From NCBI GenBank assembly GCA_036971715.1, contig JAVHJL010000003.1:4216001-4280000 (forward strand): a stretch of 64,000 nucleotides of DNA. The letters run 5' to 3'. Below, one piece after another: positions 22,801-33,340 of this stretch. The first letter of the stretch is position 1, and each line of letters starts with the position of its first letter. Position numbers and translations under genes: made by a program. The notes beneath the pieces are model-generated. The model was not told the DNA's origin and searched no databases. It worked only from the letters and a program-made list of their open reading frames with translations. The DNA is from Arthrobotrys musiformis (lineage: Eukaryota; Ascomycota; Orbiliomycetes; Orbiliales; Orbiliaceae).

Positions 22801-24305
22801 TCACCGGAGAGAATGATCGGGACTGGAGGCTCAGAGAACTCTTTAGAGGACTCGGATGTATGATATATAGGAATACGGATCTTGAGGTCCTTGCCCTCCT
22901 CCAACTCGGAAATACGAGCATTGTGGGGACCAGCGAGGAATGGGAAATACTGTCCCGGGAAGGTCGTGAACGGAAGCTTGACATTTACGTGCGAAGTCTA
23001 TAAATTTTTGCCGTAATTAGCATTGTACCTTGGCGTAATAGGTTCCATTCTGGGATACAAATACGTGTACATACCTTCTGTCCAACAATCTGGTTAATTT
23101 CTTGCAGAGCCATACGGATAGCATCAACGTCTCCCTCGAGACTAATCTCAACCATAGGTTCTTCCTCAGCAAACGGGTCGTCAACTCCTTCAGTTTCTTC
23201 AACCTGCGGGATTTGAACACGGCATCCGGTTCGTGAAGTAATTCCTTGGATAGTAGCTCCCTTGGGTCCGATTATGTGCTTCCTGGTGCTGACGGGAATC
23301 ATATGCTTCGCCTGGGTCTGAGTTTTTGCGTAAATTGTTAGCAAAACGGCTCAATTATAGACTTCAGCGTTTGACGAGTGAAGCTGGAGAAAAACGCCAC
23401 CAGCGCCCTAACATGGCCGCCCACGGCTATCTGCATATACAACCCTAAAGGTATTGGGCATGCTCCGGGCTTCAACTTCAAATTTTCACTCTTCCCAAAT
23501 CCCCCTTTCTTACAGAAACCATACATGTGTCCATCCATCAATCCATTATCCACCCATCGATTCATCCACCAAGCTCATCAATTGGTGTAACAAAAAGCAA
23601 AAACGAAGAAAAAAACCAACTCACCTTACGGCAGATAGCTTGTCTTAACAAGGCCTTAGCTTTCAAGACGGCATCTGGCTTACCCTTGGTAATGAAGGTA
23701 ATCATTCCCGAACCAGCAGTAGATGCATCAATCCTGGCTCCAGTCGTCTTCTTGATTTCATTGATAAGATCTCCCAAGGGCCTCTTCCATTGGTTTCGTG
23801 GGATTTGGTCGGAAAGGTCAATACTCATCATCTCGTTGACATCGTTAGACATCAACGGCAGCGTGGTCCTCGGTGCTTGTTGAGCAGGTGGTGCGACGCT
23901 GCTGGCGACAACAGACGATCCGTTCATCTTGGCGCCCCAGGTGGGTGGAGCAGCCGGTCCCGAACCTTTACCTTTGCCCTTTCCGGGGCCTCCGGAACCC
24001 AATTCTGGGAACAATTCGGCGGAATTGATGTCAAAAGGCTGGTGAACTTTCTTCGAGCCGGAAGAAACTGGTCCATCGATGATCGGCGTAGCTTGTCCAG
24101 TCGCAATTGCCGACTTGGAACCAGGGTGCAAAAGGTCCTCTTCATCAACGACCTCTTCGACAGTAGCGGCGTGGGCGTGAGCTTCGTGAAGCTTTTGCAG
24201 CTTGGCGGCAGCGGACTCGGACGAGGTAGCCTCAGCTGGGGCAGGAGCGTCGATTGCGACTTCCGGGACGGTGTTACCGTTTCCATTGGTATTTTCGGAC
24301 GCCAT
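19877..24305 (-). CDS. SCP160: Multi-KH-domain RNA-binding protein, vigilin/Scp160
   Basis: Cytoplasmic, ER- and polysome-associated RNA-binding protein of the vigilin family. Exons in transcription order: 24305-23625, 23317-23075, 22997-20948 and 20883-19877; 1326 residues (yeast Scp160 1222). The N-terminal 200 residues are low-complexity (Ala/Glu/Gly). KH domains then follow one another; their GXXG loops can be read as HIIGPKG, FLVGDKG, HIIGAKG, KVVGSKG, NLVGKGG, TIIGQGG, HIIGAGG, ALIGPGG, KLIGREG and YVVGPGG. At least one degenerate copy (LSDGGSLA) also occurs, so about eleven in all. The C-terminus ends in a short glycine-rich tail. Introns 2 and 3 are 77 and 64 nt, but intron 1 is 307 nt, long for this window. 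Intron 3 splits a GPGG loop codon. Highly confident family assignment. Confidence 0.95.
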
Positions 24306-25903
24306 TTTTGGATGTTATCGATGGTTGTTGCGATTCAGCAATACCGTATAGTGGTCAACCTAAGGGGGGGTACAGGCACTTGAAAGATTTGTGGGTTATC
24401 GGCTTAATGACGACAGTTTGACGGTAGTGTCGACAACGAATATCAATCCAATGTGCAACAAAAAAAAAATTACTTGACAGTCCAACGGTACTGTTTTCCT
24501 GACAATTAAGAGGGATCAGAGGCAAAGGAGAAGAAGGGGGGGAAAGGAAAGGGAGCGAAAAGGAGAAAGGTCGATAGAAGGCAGGTAGTAGGCGGGCGTT
24601 ACTCAGCAGGGTGGTGGTGGGCTTTAGCGGTGGTGTGAGGTGGTGTATGTATGCTACCCAAACTGGCAGAGCTGTCTTGTCTCCTATGTCGTCTCGTCTC
24701 GCTGGCCTTTTCGCCTGGTTGCTGACCCCTGTCAGTTCAGCCGAACCAAAACAGGCTAGTGGTTAATCCGGTCTGTGGGATTCCAGAAGCTTAAACACGA
24801 CAGCTGCTAACTAGTTTGAAGTTCTTTTGGCAGATTAAATTGGATCCAGATGGTGGCGATATCTGGAGCGAGAGAGTGCGGTTGAGGTTGAATATTTGGT
24901 GGTGATGGTTGTGCAATTATGGTGGTGGCGATGGAATTTTGTGTGTGTCGGGTCTGACGGTGGTGGCGACGGGATACAGCAAAAAAAAAATGCTTCGACG
25001 TGAGAGCGACGCCAATGCAGCCGTATACGCATACAGATGGTCCCATGTGGCCAGGGCTTGGACCGCTGAGACCGACGTCGCTGCGCCAGTATACACCGAC
25101 GATCCAACACACACACAGTCATCACACAAATACCGCAGTTCTTATACCATCCGGTCGAGATACGAGGCGGATATATGGCCACGAATCGGATATCGTGGAT
25201 GGGGGAAGTCTATGTATGTGGGTATGGGTACGGATAGATATGGATGCTCTTCACTAGCCTCGAGACTAGCTATAGCTCTACATAGGTACGCATACAGCTA
25301 TAGAGCAGACAGACACAAACAAAACACCCATGGACATATTCATATATCATCATCTCATTCGCCCGTAATATTAATCGCCATATCATAAAATTTATAAAAT
25401 ATCGATACCGTAGCTAATGTAACGCTAAGCCATGCTGGTGGGTTGTACTTCTATGCTCATTTATGCACACATCGATCGTCTCATGCTACTAGGTGAAGAT
25501 GCTCCTGGAAAGAACTCCCCATACTACCAAAGAAAATACAGAAATAAAAAAGAAAAGAGACAGGCAGACAGACAGACAGACAGACAGACGTAAAAGCAGC
25601 AGGAGACAATCACAGGACAAAGAAGTAAAACAGTAAAAAAAGGAAACCAGTGCATCGCTGTATTTCCCCACGTAGAAAAGGTAGAATCCGGGGTAGACGA
25701 GGTAGTGGAAGAAAGATAAGATTGCGGTGACTATGATGAAGAAAAAGCCTTCCGAGTGAATAAAACAGTCGAGAAAGCATGGGGGAGAAGAAAGGAAAAA
25801 TAGTAATACTGGTAGAAGAGAAAGAAAGGAAGGGTTTTAAAAAAAGAAGAGGAAAAGAAACGAATATAAAAAAAAATACGAAAGTCATGCTCAAAAACAA
25901 GCC
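24306..25903. other. SCP160 promoter and ZDS1 3' region
   Basis: 1.6 kb between two genes on the same strand. The left part (24306-24850) is the SCP160 upstream region, with G-rich repeats on the + strand. The right part (about 25490-25880) is almost entirely purine on the + strand, so it would be a pyrimidine-rich 3' untranslated region of ZDS1. It includes a (GACA)n microsatellite at 25564-25589. No supported gene. Confidence 0.6.
25564..25589. repeat. (GACA)n microsatellite
   Basis: About six and a half uninterrupted tetranucleotide units in a purine-rich tract downstream of the ZDS1 stop codon. Confidence 0.9.
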
Positions 25904-28900
25904 CTACCACATCTCATCCGGATAATCTCTATCCCTATCATCATTCATGGATTGCTGGTGATGATATCTGTTTCCACTTACACTCCCTCCGCCTTCATAT
26001 CCCCTCCCATCTCCGCGCCTATCGTAACCGTCATGATCTTGGTAGTAATCGTAATCCTTCTCATGGTACCCTCTGCCATCTCCTGGGTGTCCGTTGACGG
26101 CACCGCCGTGTTGCTGCTGGTAGTAAACCTGCTGGTCTTGTTGATACTGCTCATCGTCTTGATGGTATCCATACCCGCCACCATCGTAATCTTGGTGGTG
26201 ATATCCACCTCCATTGCTACCCGAAGCTTCTCTCGATGCCGTTCGGGCATTGTAGCCCTGCGAATCATACGGCCTATCGTCTCGTCCATCATCGTCGAAG
26301 TCGTAGTCCTCTTCATCCGAGTCTAGTTGTTGTGAGTCGTCGCCCTATTGATTCACGAGTTAGCAAAGAACGACGTGCTGGAGACACTACCAGGGTTATT
26401 GCTTACATTAGCTTGTCCACCTCCATGCTGTTGTTGGTGGTGGTACTGTTGCTCAAGTTGCTGCTGCTGGTATTGCTGAGCCTGTTGGGCTGCCTGTTGC
26501 TGGGCCTGCTGTTGCTGCTGCTGAATTTGCTGTTGCTGCTGTGCTCCCTGAACCGCATTAGGCGGCTGCATCTGCTGCACCTTCGCCAAATACGCATACA
26601 TAAAGTTACTCAACAGCACCTGCTGTAGCAACGGTCGCCTCGGATTTGCCAGCTTCAAATGCGATAGCCTATATATGGCTCTCTCAATATGGATGGGAAA
26701 ACGCGTGTAGTAGTACGTCTGCGCTGGCGGGGACTTGCTCCGACCAGATGGAACTGCCAAATTCGACTGCTTCGACTTCGACTTCGTTTCATCCTGCTTC
26801 TTCTTGGACCCTCCAAATATCGATGAAAAGATTCCGGACTCCTTCTTCTCTTTCTCTTTCTCAGACCCAGAGGCTTTACGGCTCGCCTTTTCTTTCTCTT
26901 TGTCCCGTTCGCGTTCGAGAGAATCCATCGACGGCCTTGCCGAGTTACCGTCAATGCTTTCGCGTTTCTTCGGTCCATCAATGGATTTTTGCAACAGATC
27001 CAAACGAGCGTGCTCTCGGTCACTAGATCGTTCTCTATCCCGCTCCCGTTCCTTCTCCCGTTTGATTTCGCGCTTTCGCTCCTTCTCTTCATCGCGATCC
27101 CTATCCTTCTCCATGGACTTCGCCTTTCGGACCTTCTTGCTACCGGAATCCTTTTCCTTCTCTCGCTCCTTGTCCTTTTCTTTATCTCCATCACTACCGA
27201 GCGATAACCACGACCAACTAGATTTCCTACCAACTTCTTTGTGCGGCACCGGTTGGCCTCCATGACTCGGTATTTCCTTTCGCTTAACTTCGGCAGCCTG
27301 TTGTTGTTGCGTGGCAGGGGCAGGGGACGAAGGTGGGGGTGAAAGCATCGCGTCTTTCGTCGGCTCATAACTACTAGTTCCTGGTGACCCCCGTTTCAAG
27401 GTCGGGCGCTTCTGCTTGCTACCAGGTGATTCGGAGGTCGTAGGAGATGGAGCAGGCGGCGGAGTAGGAAGCTGTCCATTAGGCGGAGCCCCTCGCGATT
27501 CTTTCGAGACACGTTGCGACGAAGACGATACTTCCTTTCGCTCTACTTTGGTCGGCTGCGATGGGACTGGAGGCACAGGCTCCCGTGGAGGCGGTGAAGG
27601 GGACTCCGGCTCCGACTTTGACCTAGTCATTCTCTCCGACGATGGCCGATCGGGTGGTGATGTCGGCCGTTGAGATAGACCAGGAGGTGCAGCGGCATGG
27701 CGTCTGGGCTCTTCAGGCGAAATCGGAGATACGGGGGATACTGGCTGCCGTGTTCGACTTTTCATAGTCATCTCTGGTTGTCGGGAGCTAGAGCTCTGCG
27801 GCCGGGTTTCCTCATCTTCCGAGGATATCGATATCGATGGGATAGGCTCTGTCCTGACACGAGATAGCTTGAATTCAGGCTCATCTCCAGGCTTCCCTTC
27901 CTCCGCTGCTGCAATTTTAGCCCTTCGCGAAGACGGTGCCACTCGTTCACCCTTTCGGATACTGCCCCGTCTCAGAGCCGTTCGTGTTGACCTTCTTAGA
28001 GAGCCTCCCGGGGGTGGTGTTGGAAAAATGGGTTGGTCGTCCTCAGATTGTCCAGAATCTCCTTTTTTGACAGACACGTTAGCTAAATGACACCTTTTCG
28101 TAGGTGGAGGTCCGATCACCCTCACCCATTAGCGCTTTTTCAGCCTTACTCAAACTCATTTGCCTCATCAAATCCACCGGGTCCTTTTGTCCCAGCACTT
28201 CACCGAGCTCGGATACCGTCAAAACCTGCTCTCCCTCGGAATTCGACCTATTCCTTCTCAATTTATCTGCTCCATCTTCGTAACCCTCGCCGGCCTTTCC
28301 TTCAGTATCGATTTGCCGAGAAAGCATGGATTTCTTCCTCTTCAAACTCGGTCCGGCCTGCAATCCATCTGTCGTCAGATTCCCCTCATGCTCGCGAATC
28401 TGCTCAACCCGCGATTCCACAAAATTCTTGAACGCCTTAGGTGCAAGTTCGGGATGTAATCTCGCAGGTACCCAAAACAGGCTAGCCGCATCGTCGTCAT
28501 CAGCCCGGCCCTTGGGAGCCACAGATGGGAAAAAATTGTTGAAGCTCGGTAGGTCCGGATCGTTTGCCACGCTACTGACATCCATGGAGAGCCGTCGCAA
28601 CGCCTGCAGGTTCTCCAACTCCTGCTGCACAGCATCTGGATTTGATTCATAGTCGATATTGTTCAAAGGGAACGCCTGGCTTGCATTGGGAGAGTTCCCC
28701 GGCACCCGGAGAGTCGATGATCCAGATAGGGATGATGATGATGATGGTGATGTCGATGAGGGATCCATGTGGGATGGTGGTGTCCTTGGATGCTTGCTGC
28801 TGGGGCTTTTCCTTGATTTTGTTGGTGTTTGAGGAGGGGTTACGGGAAGAGCTTGTGATGAGTGTGAGGAGTGGTATCTAATGCTGGGTTGCTGGCTCTG

Positions 28901-29253
28901 CTGCTGATGGTGCCTCCTCTGGTTGTGACGGCGATAGTGGTCCTCGGCGTCATGATGATCCTCATCAGAGCCCCCGTACAAATCTCCAATCGCTGCTGTA
29001 ACGTGATCATTGTCGCCTAGCGATGCCTCCCGGCTATGGAACGTCTGGTCAGTAGTCGGCTGAGGATAACGGTTATATCGAGACTGTGTGGCAGACTACA
29101 TCGCATTCGACAGAAAAGCATGTTAGTACCACATGTCAGCATAGACGACGCAGCTTGCATGATAGCAAACGAGAAATCCAATATATGGTGCGCCAAGGCA
29201 CACTAATCGCGGAAAGCCACAAGTGCAGGGAGCTGTTTATAATTCACCTTCAT
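25904..29253 (-). CDS. ZDS1: Zds1/Zds2 family protein (PP2A-Cdc55 regulator)
   Basis: Zds proteins bind PP2A-Cdc55 and affect mitotic exit, polarity and stress signalling in yeast. Proposed exons in transcription order: 29253-29248 (only Met-Lys), 29095-28126, 28061-26407 and 26344-25904; 1023 residues. The conserved N-terminal block SREASLGDNDHVTAAIGD lies near residue 23, a second block with SLFWVPARLHPELAPKAF near 207, and the diagnostic Zds C-terminal motif at about 775-822 (YTRFPIHIERAIYRLSHLKL followed by LSNFMYAYLAKVQ). Between them are long Ser/Pro-rich and Lys/Glu/Arg-rich disordered regions. After the motif comes a Gln-rich run, and the last exon encodes a Tyr/Asp/Gly/Gln-rich tail. 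The acceptor before residue 3 has a TACTAAC branch site, so an upstream exon is certain; the two-codon exon at 29248-29253 is the simplest fit but not proven. Confidence 0.87.
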
Positions 29254-31867
29254 ATATGAAGCTTTCGGGATGTACGGCACTCCCAGGCCAGGGGACAGAA
29301 ACTAGAAGAAACCGGACTTCCTGCAGTCTCGAATAGATTGATGCTGGAAGACAAAACGGGGAATAAAAGATTCGTGATCACCGGAGTAAGAACACCATGG
29401 GACGCCACGAGCTATACGATCCCACGCCCTTTGCACCGTATGTTTTTGTTGGAGGAAAACCCAAACCCCACCCGGTAATGAGCTACGGATAGATCTGTGT
29501 ATATATGCACAACCGCCAGAACGGGCTTCGATAAACACAGCGACGGCGACTAGCGGCCAGAGATGTCGGTGTGGTAGTGGTCGCTAGAGAATCGAGCGAA
29601 TCGTGGTCCGGAAATATGTCTCGGGTGTTCCTGGATTTACGATGGCTTTGCTTTGCTTGCTGACCAAGGTCTCGCTTTCCCCCAAATCTCCGAGTAGTCC
29701 GTCCCCCTCGTCTGCCAAAAGCCCAATTCTATACGAAAAGAAAAAAATTCCCCTTGCTTCCTCGCTTGTGCGAAATGCTGGTAAAAGAACCCGGATAAAA
29801 GCGCTGTTCGGAGGTGGGAGGAGGATAGTAGCGGGTACGAGCGAGGGCAAAGAAGCAGGAGTAACTACTGCCACCAAGCAATGGGGCGATTTAACGACGC
29901 CGACGAAAAACTAACAGCGCCGAAGTTGAATCCGCGAGCAAAATGAGTATCCAGGCTATTCGGTGACTTGCGAGGAGCCTATTCAGACTTGATATAAGCT
30001 TTGAATACCAGAGTCGTGGCGTGGCGTGGAAGATTTGGTGATAGACGTTAGCAATTTTGGTCGAAGGTCACGGTACGGTTGAGGCGTTTGAGCGGGTAAA
30101 AGTGTCGTCCAGGTTTGGGAGCTGCCTATGTCGCTCAGGTTTGTCCCCTTCTAATTTTTCCCCATATATTTAAAGGCCCTTTCCCCCTTGCAGTTTGATT
30201 GTTTCTTGGTCGGTTGAGAGAACGAACGAAATCGCTACAGCATACGGAAGTGAGATAGAAGGAGGTTATGAAGGTGAAGAGACGAAGACGAGGCTGACAG
30301 CGCGATGGTGGTTACGGGTGAGCTACGGTTAAGTTGATTGTTTGTTTGGAGAGACAGGCAGGAGGAGATGTTTGATGTTTGACGTTGATGTCATGCGAGG
30401 ACGGCGGCTAGTTTTGTCGAGCAAGACACTTCGAGGTACTCGAGTCCGGATGATACTTCACTGGCAGGCGCCCTCGATCGATCGCCAAAGAAGCCCAAGT
30501 CGATTTTTATAGTAGCGATGATGATACGATATGATACGGCAGTATACGGACAGGAGAGAATCATACGAACGAAAGGGAAAACTTCAACATCGCTAGTACT
30601 TTAACTAGTACTTTTAGCAAGTCCACTGGCAGGTCTCCACTGGGCGAGCGAAGCTGGAGCTCAGGAAGGACCAGGCCAAGCCAGAAGGGCGTCCAAGGGC
30701 AGAGAAATGCATTCCAGCCAATCAACCAGCAAGATTCCTCGGATTGGTTTTGCCCAAACTGGACTGCCTGTTGGCTCCTGTCAAGGACTGCACCAATGAG
30801 CCCCTGAAGCTGATACTTGGCTTAGCTCGACGTGGAGGAGCCATCATGACCACGATGGAACTCGAACGAATTGGAACGGTGGTTTGAGACTGATTCAGGA
30901 GTTGGTGCTTTTGATATAGTAAGTCGTCAACCAGATTTCGAAGCAAGCTCACGAGACTACAGTATCGATCGTAGTCTGGTGGGGGCCACGTCTTATAAGC
31001 AGACTTCAACACCACCACCGATACACTTCAATTGACTCCCATCGAATTTTTTCCCTTCCCCACCAAGAAAGAAAAAGACGTAGAGGTAGAAGAAATTCAA
31101 ACAGTATACCACTTACTGGTAGCTACCTAAGTATCATCTCTGTATAGTAGCGCTAGCGATATACATTATATATAACCAGGAGTATATACTTTGGGCGGGT
31201 AGGAAGGTATCTCTACTCTATATATACAAAAACAAAAGGTGCTGCTACATTCTAACTTACTTAGTCAGCCGGTGAAAGTATACAAAGGCACATGAACCAT
31301 ATGTACTTGTACACATGTAGACTTGTTTATATATAGCCTCCCGCCGCTGACTTGCAGATGGCATAAATGTATCTGTCGATGACTATGGGGTACAGGTGCA
31401 TGTGTATACAGAACATTAGAAGAAGGTTATTATTGGAAACCTCGCGCAAGAATGCTGATGCGCTCCGGATTGGCTGGCTCCGACCCAAACCCTAGGGAAA
31501 AAGGGCGCCACGCCACACCTGGCCACCATTCCAGGCCATTAACACCCGCCGCAGTGATATTAATATATCGCCGTGCTTCCCCTTTTTCTTGGTCGCTCGC
31601 AAACAATATCAGATGAAATTCCATCAAATCAGAACTCTCCGTTTACTCCAAATTTGCGGAGAAAGGGAATGCATTTCGGGACAAGATGGGTTAAATGCAT
31701 TTTCCAGCCACACGACAACAACGCAGGAAACAACGCATTGATGTGAAGTATTGAATTTCCTCTCACCCGCGGCCACTGCTGTGTGCCAATTCCGGCCATG
31801 TCTCCATGTATGCGCTATGACATGTAAAAAAAAATGAGGGGTAAAAAACTTTGTAAGGAAAGAAAGA

Positions 31868-31925
31868 GAGAAAAAAAAAGGCAGAACGCCCAGTGCGAAC
31901 TCGAACTGGCGGGTTCTCGTGCCTT
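31868..31925 (-). other. Stem-loop followed by T-run (candidate Pol III-like 3' end, unproven)
   Basis: On the minus strand, GGCACGAGAAC and CGCCAGT pair with ACTGGGCG and GTTCTGCC. This gives a long imperfect hairpin with a GTTCGAGTTCGC loop, followed directly by about nine T. The loop resembles a tRNA B-box, but no cloverleaf can be drawn. It may be a tRNA relic, a small RNA end, or chance. Confidence 0.3.
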
Positions 31926-33316
31926 TTGAGCGAGTCAAGTAGCTGGGGAAAACTTTCTACCCAGGAAACTGGCAATTTACAATCATATATAAAACATCGG
32001 TTGAGGAGAAGCCCAGTCCTCGTAATGCCCAAGCCATGGCCTAGCAAGCATGCGCTGCATTGGCCAATTGTGCACCCAGGTCAAGGTGGGGGAACTCCAG
32101 CTCGTGTCGACGTCGACCAGGTCCCATTTCGTAATTTATCACCATGTCTCTCCGTAGACTGCAGGAAGTTCAAGACCCGGTCCGAAGAGCCTCGACCAAA
32201 GTTATAGCAATTGCTTTACCCCGCGCTGGAATTCCGGCTTGTCCGTCACGACACCTCCTCAAAACCCTCCGAATTCCAAACAATAGAGAGAAGTATCACC
32301 TAGATTAAGATCCACTTTTTGCTTGTCTAGACGGAGTTCTACATCGGATCGACTGACTAGCTCCGGCAACCTGAGGCCGCCCAAATCCATGGATTGTTTT
32401 TCACGCACCCCAGCTTTTTCTTGGTCCCCATTCCGAAATCTAGGTGGATTTAGATAGTTGCTGACCCACAAGTAACCTAAAATCAAGAAAAATAAACCGA
32501 AAAATCCGTCTATTTTGTTCATCTTTTAGGTACTTAGTCAAAGTATTTAACGGAATAATGGAAAAATGCAGCCTTTTTTTTTCTTCTTCTCTAGCCTTTT
32601 AGTTTCGAAAGTTTCTCCTTTTTTGCATATGCATCATGTAATGTAAGATACATACACTCACATACATACATCCTTACTTTATATCATATCATATCATATC
32701 AATTTCCTTTTGAGATATACCTGTAGTGTACCGCCAATGACAATTCACATATCTTTGCCTCTCGTAACTTAAGAGAGAAAGAAGAAGGCGATACTATAAA
32801 CGAATTAACCCCTCCACCCCTCAACCAACATGAAAATATATGCAAGCCCACATGCAACAGAGCCTCGATTAATTTCGAACAACCTCCCCCCAGGCAAGGT
32901 TTTTTCATAAACCAGTTTTCAGAGCAGGTTGGGCAAGGAATATCACTTAGGTAGTAATTATCAGCTAGTAGGCAGCCATAATACAAGAAGAAAAAACAAT
33001 AATCACACACCACACACTTCTCCGCACCCAACAACCGCGTTCCTTTTTTCGAACGACTCAGCTTTGACTAATGGGGACCTTGCCTAGCTCAGCTCCCCAC
33101 CTTTTGAGATCATATCGATCAAGAAACCCACCCATTACGATGCTGTTGCTAGCTACTGCTACTGCTAAATCAACTTATAATTATCCAACCCGTTAACTAA
33201 ATTTCATCCCGTTCAAAGAACCGGAATAGCGACAACCTCGCGCCGATTTGCCTGCTAACGTAAAGAAAAAGAATTCCCCACAACCGATCTGAAAACCATA
33301 AAAGCATGTAAGCCGG

Positions 33317-33340
33317 AAAAAAAAAAAAAAAAAAAAAAAA
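33317..33340. repeat. Poly-A run (24)
   Basis: Uninterrupted A24 in the gene-poor interval upstream of ZDS1. No recognisable retroposed sequence precedes it. Confidence 0.95.

Noticed and set aside
25978..26316. Open frame of 112 residues on the minus strand
   Set aside because: It is a shadow frame of the last ZDS1 exon (25904-26344), whose true frame encodes a Tyr/Asp/Gly-rich tail ending at a TAG.
32259..32522. Small membrane protein of 87 residues, minus strand
   Set aside because: True ATG and one hydrophobic segment, but such frames arise by chance in AT-rich DNA and nothing else supports it.
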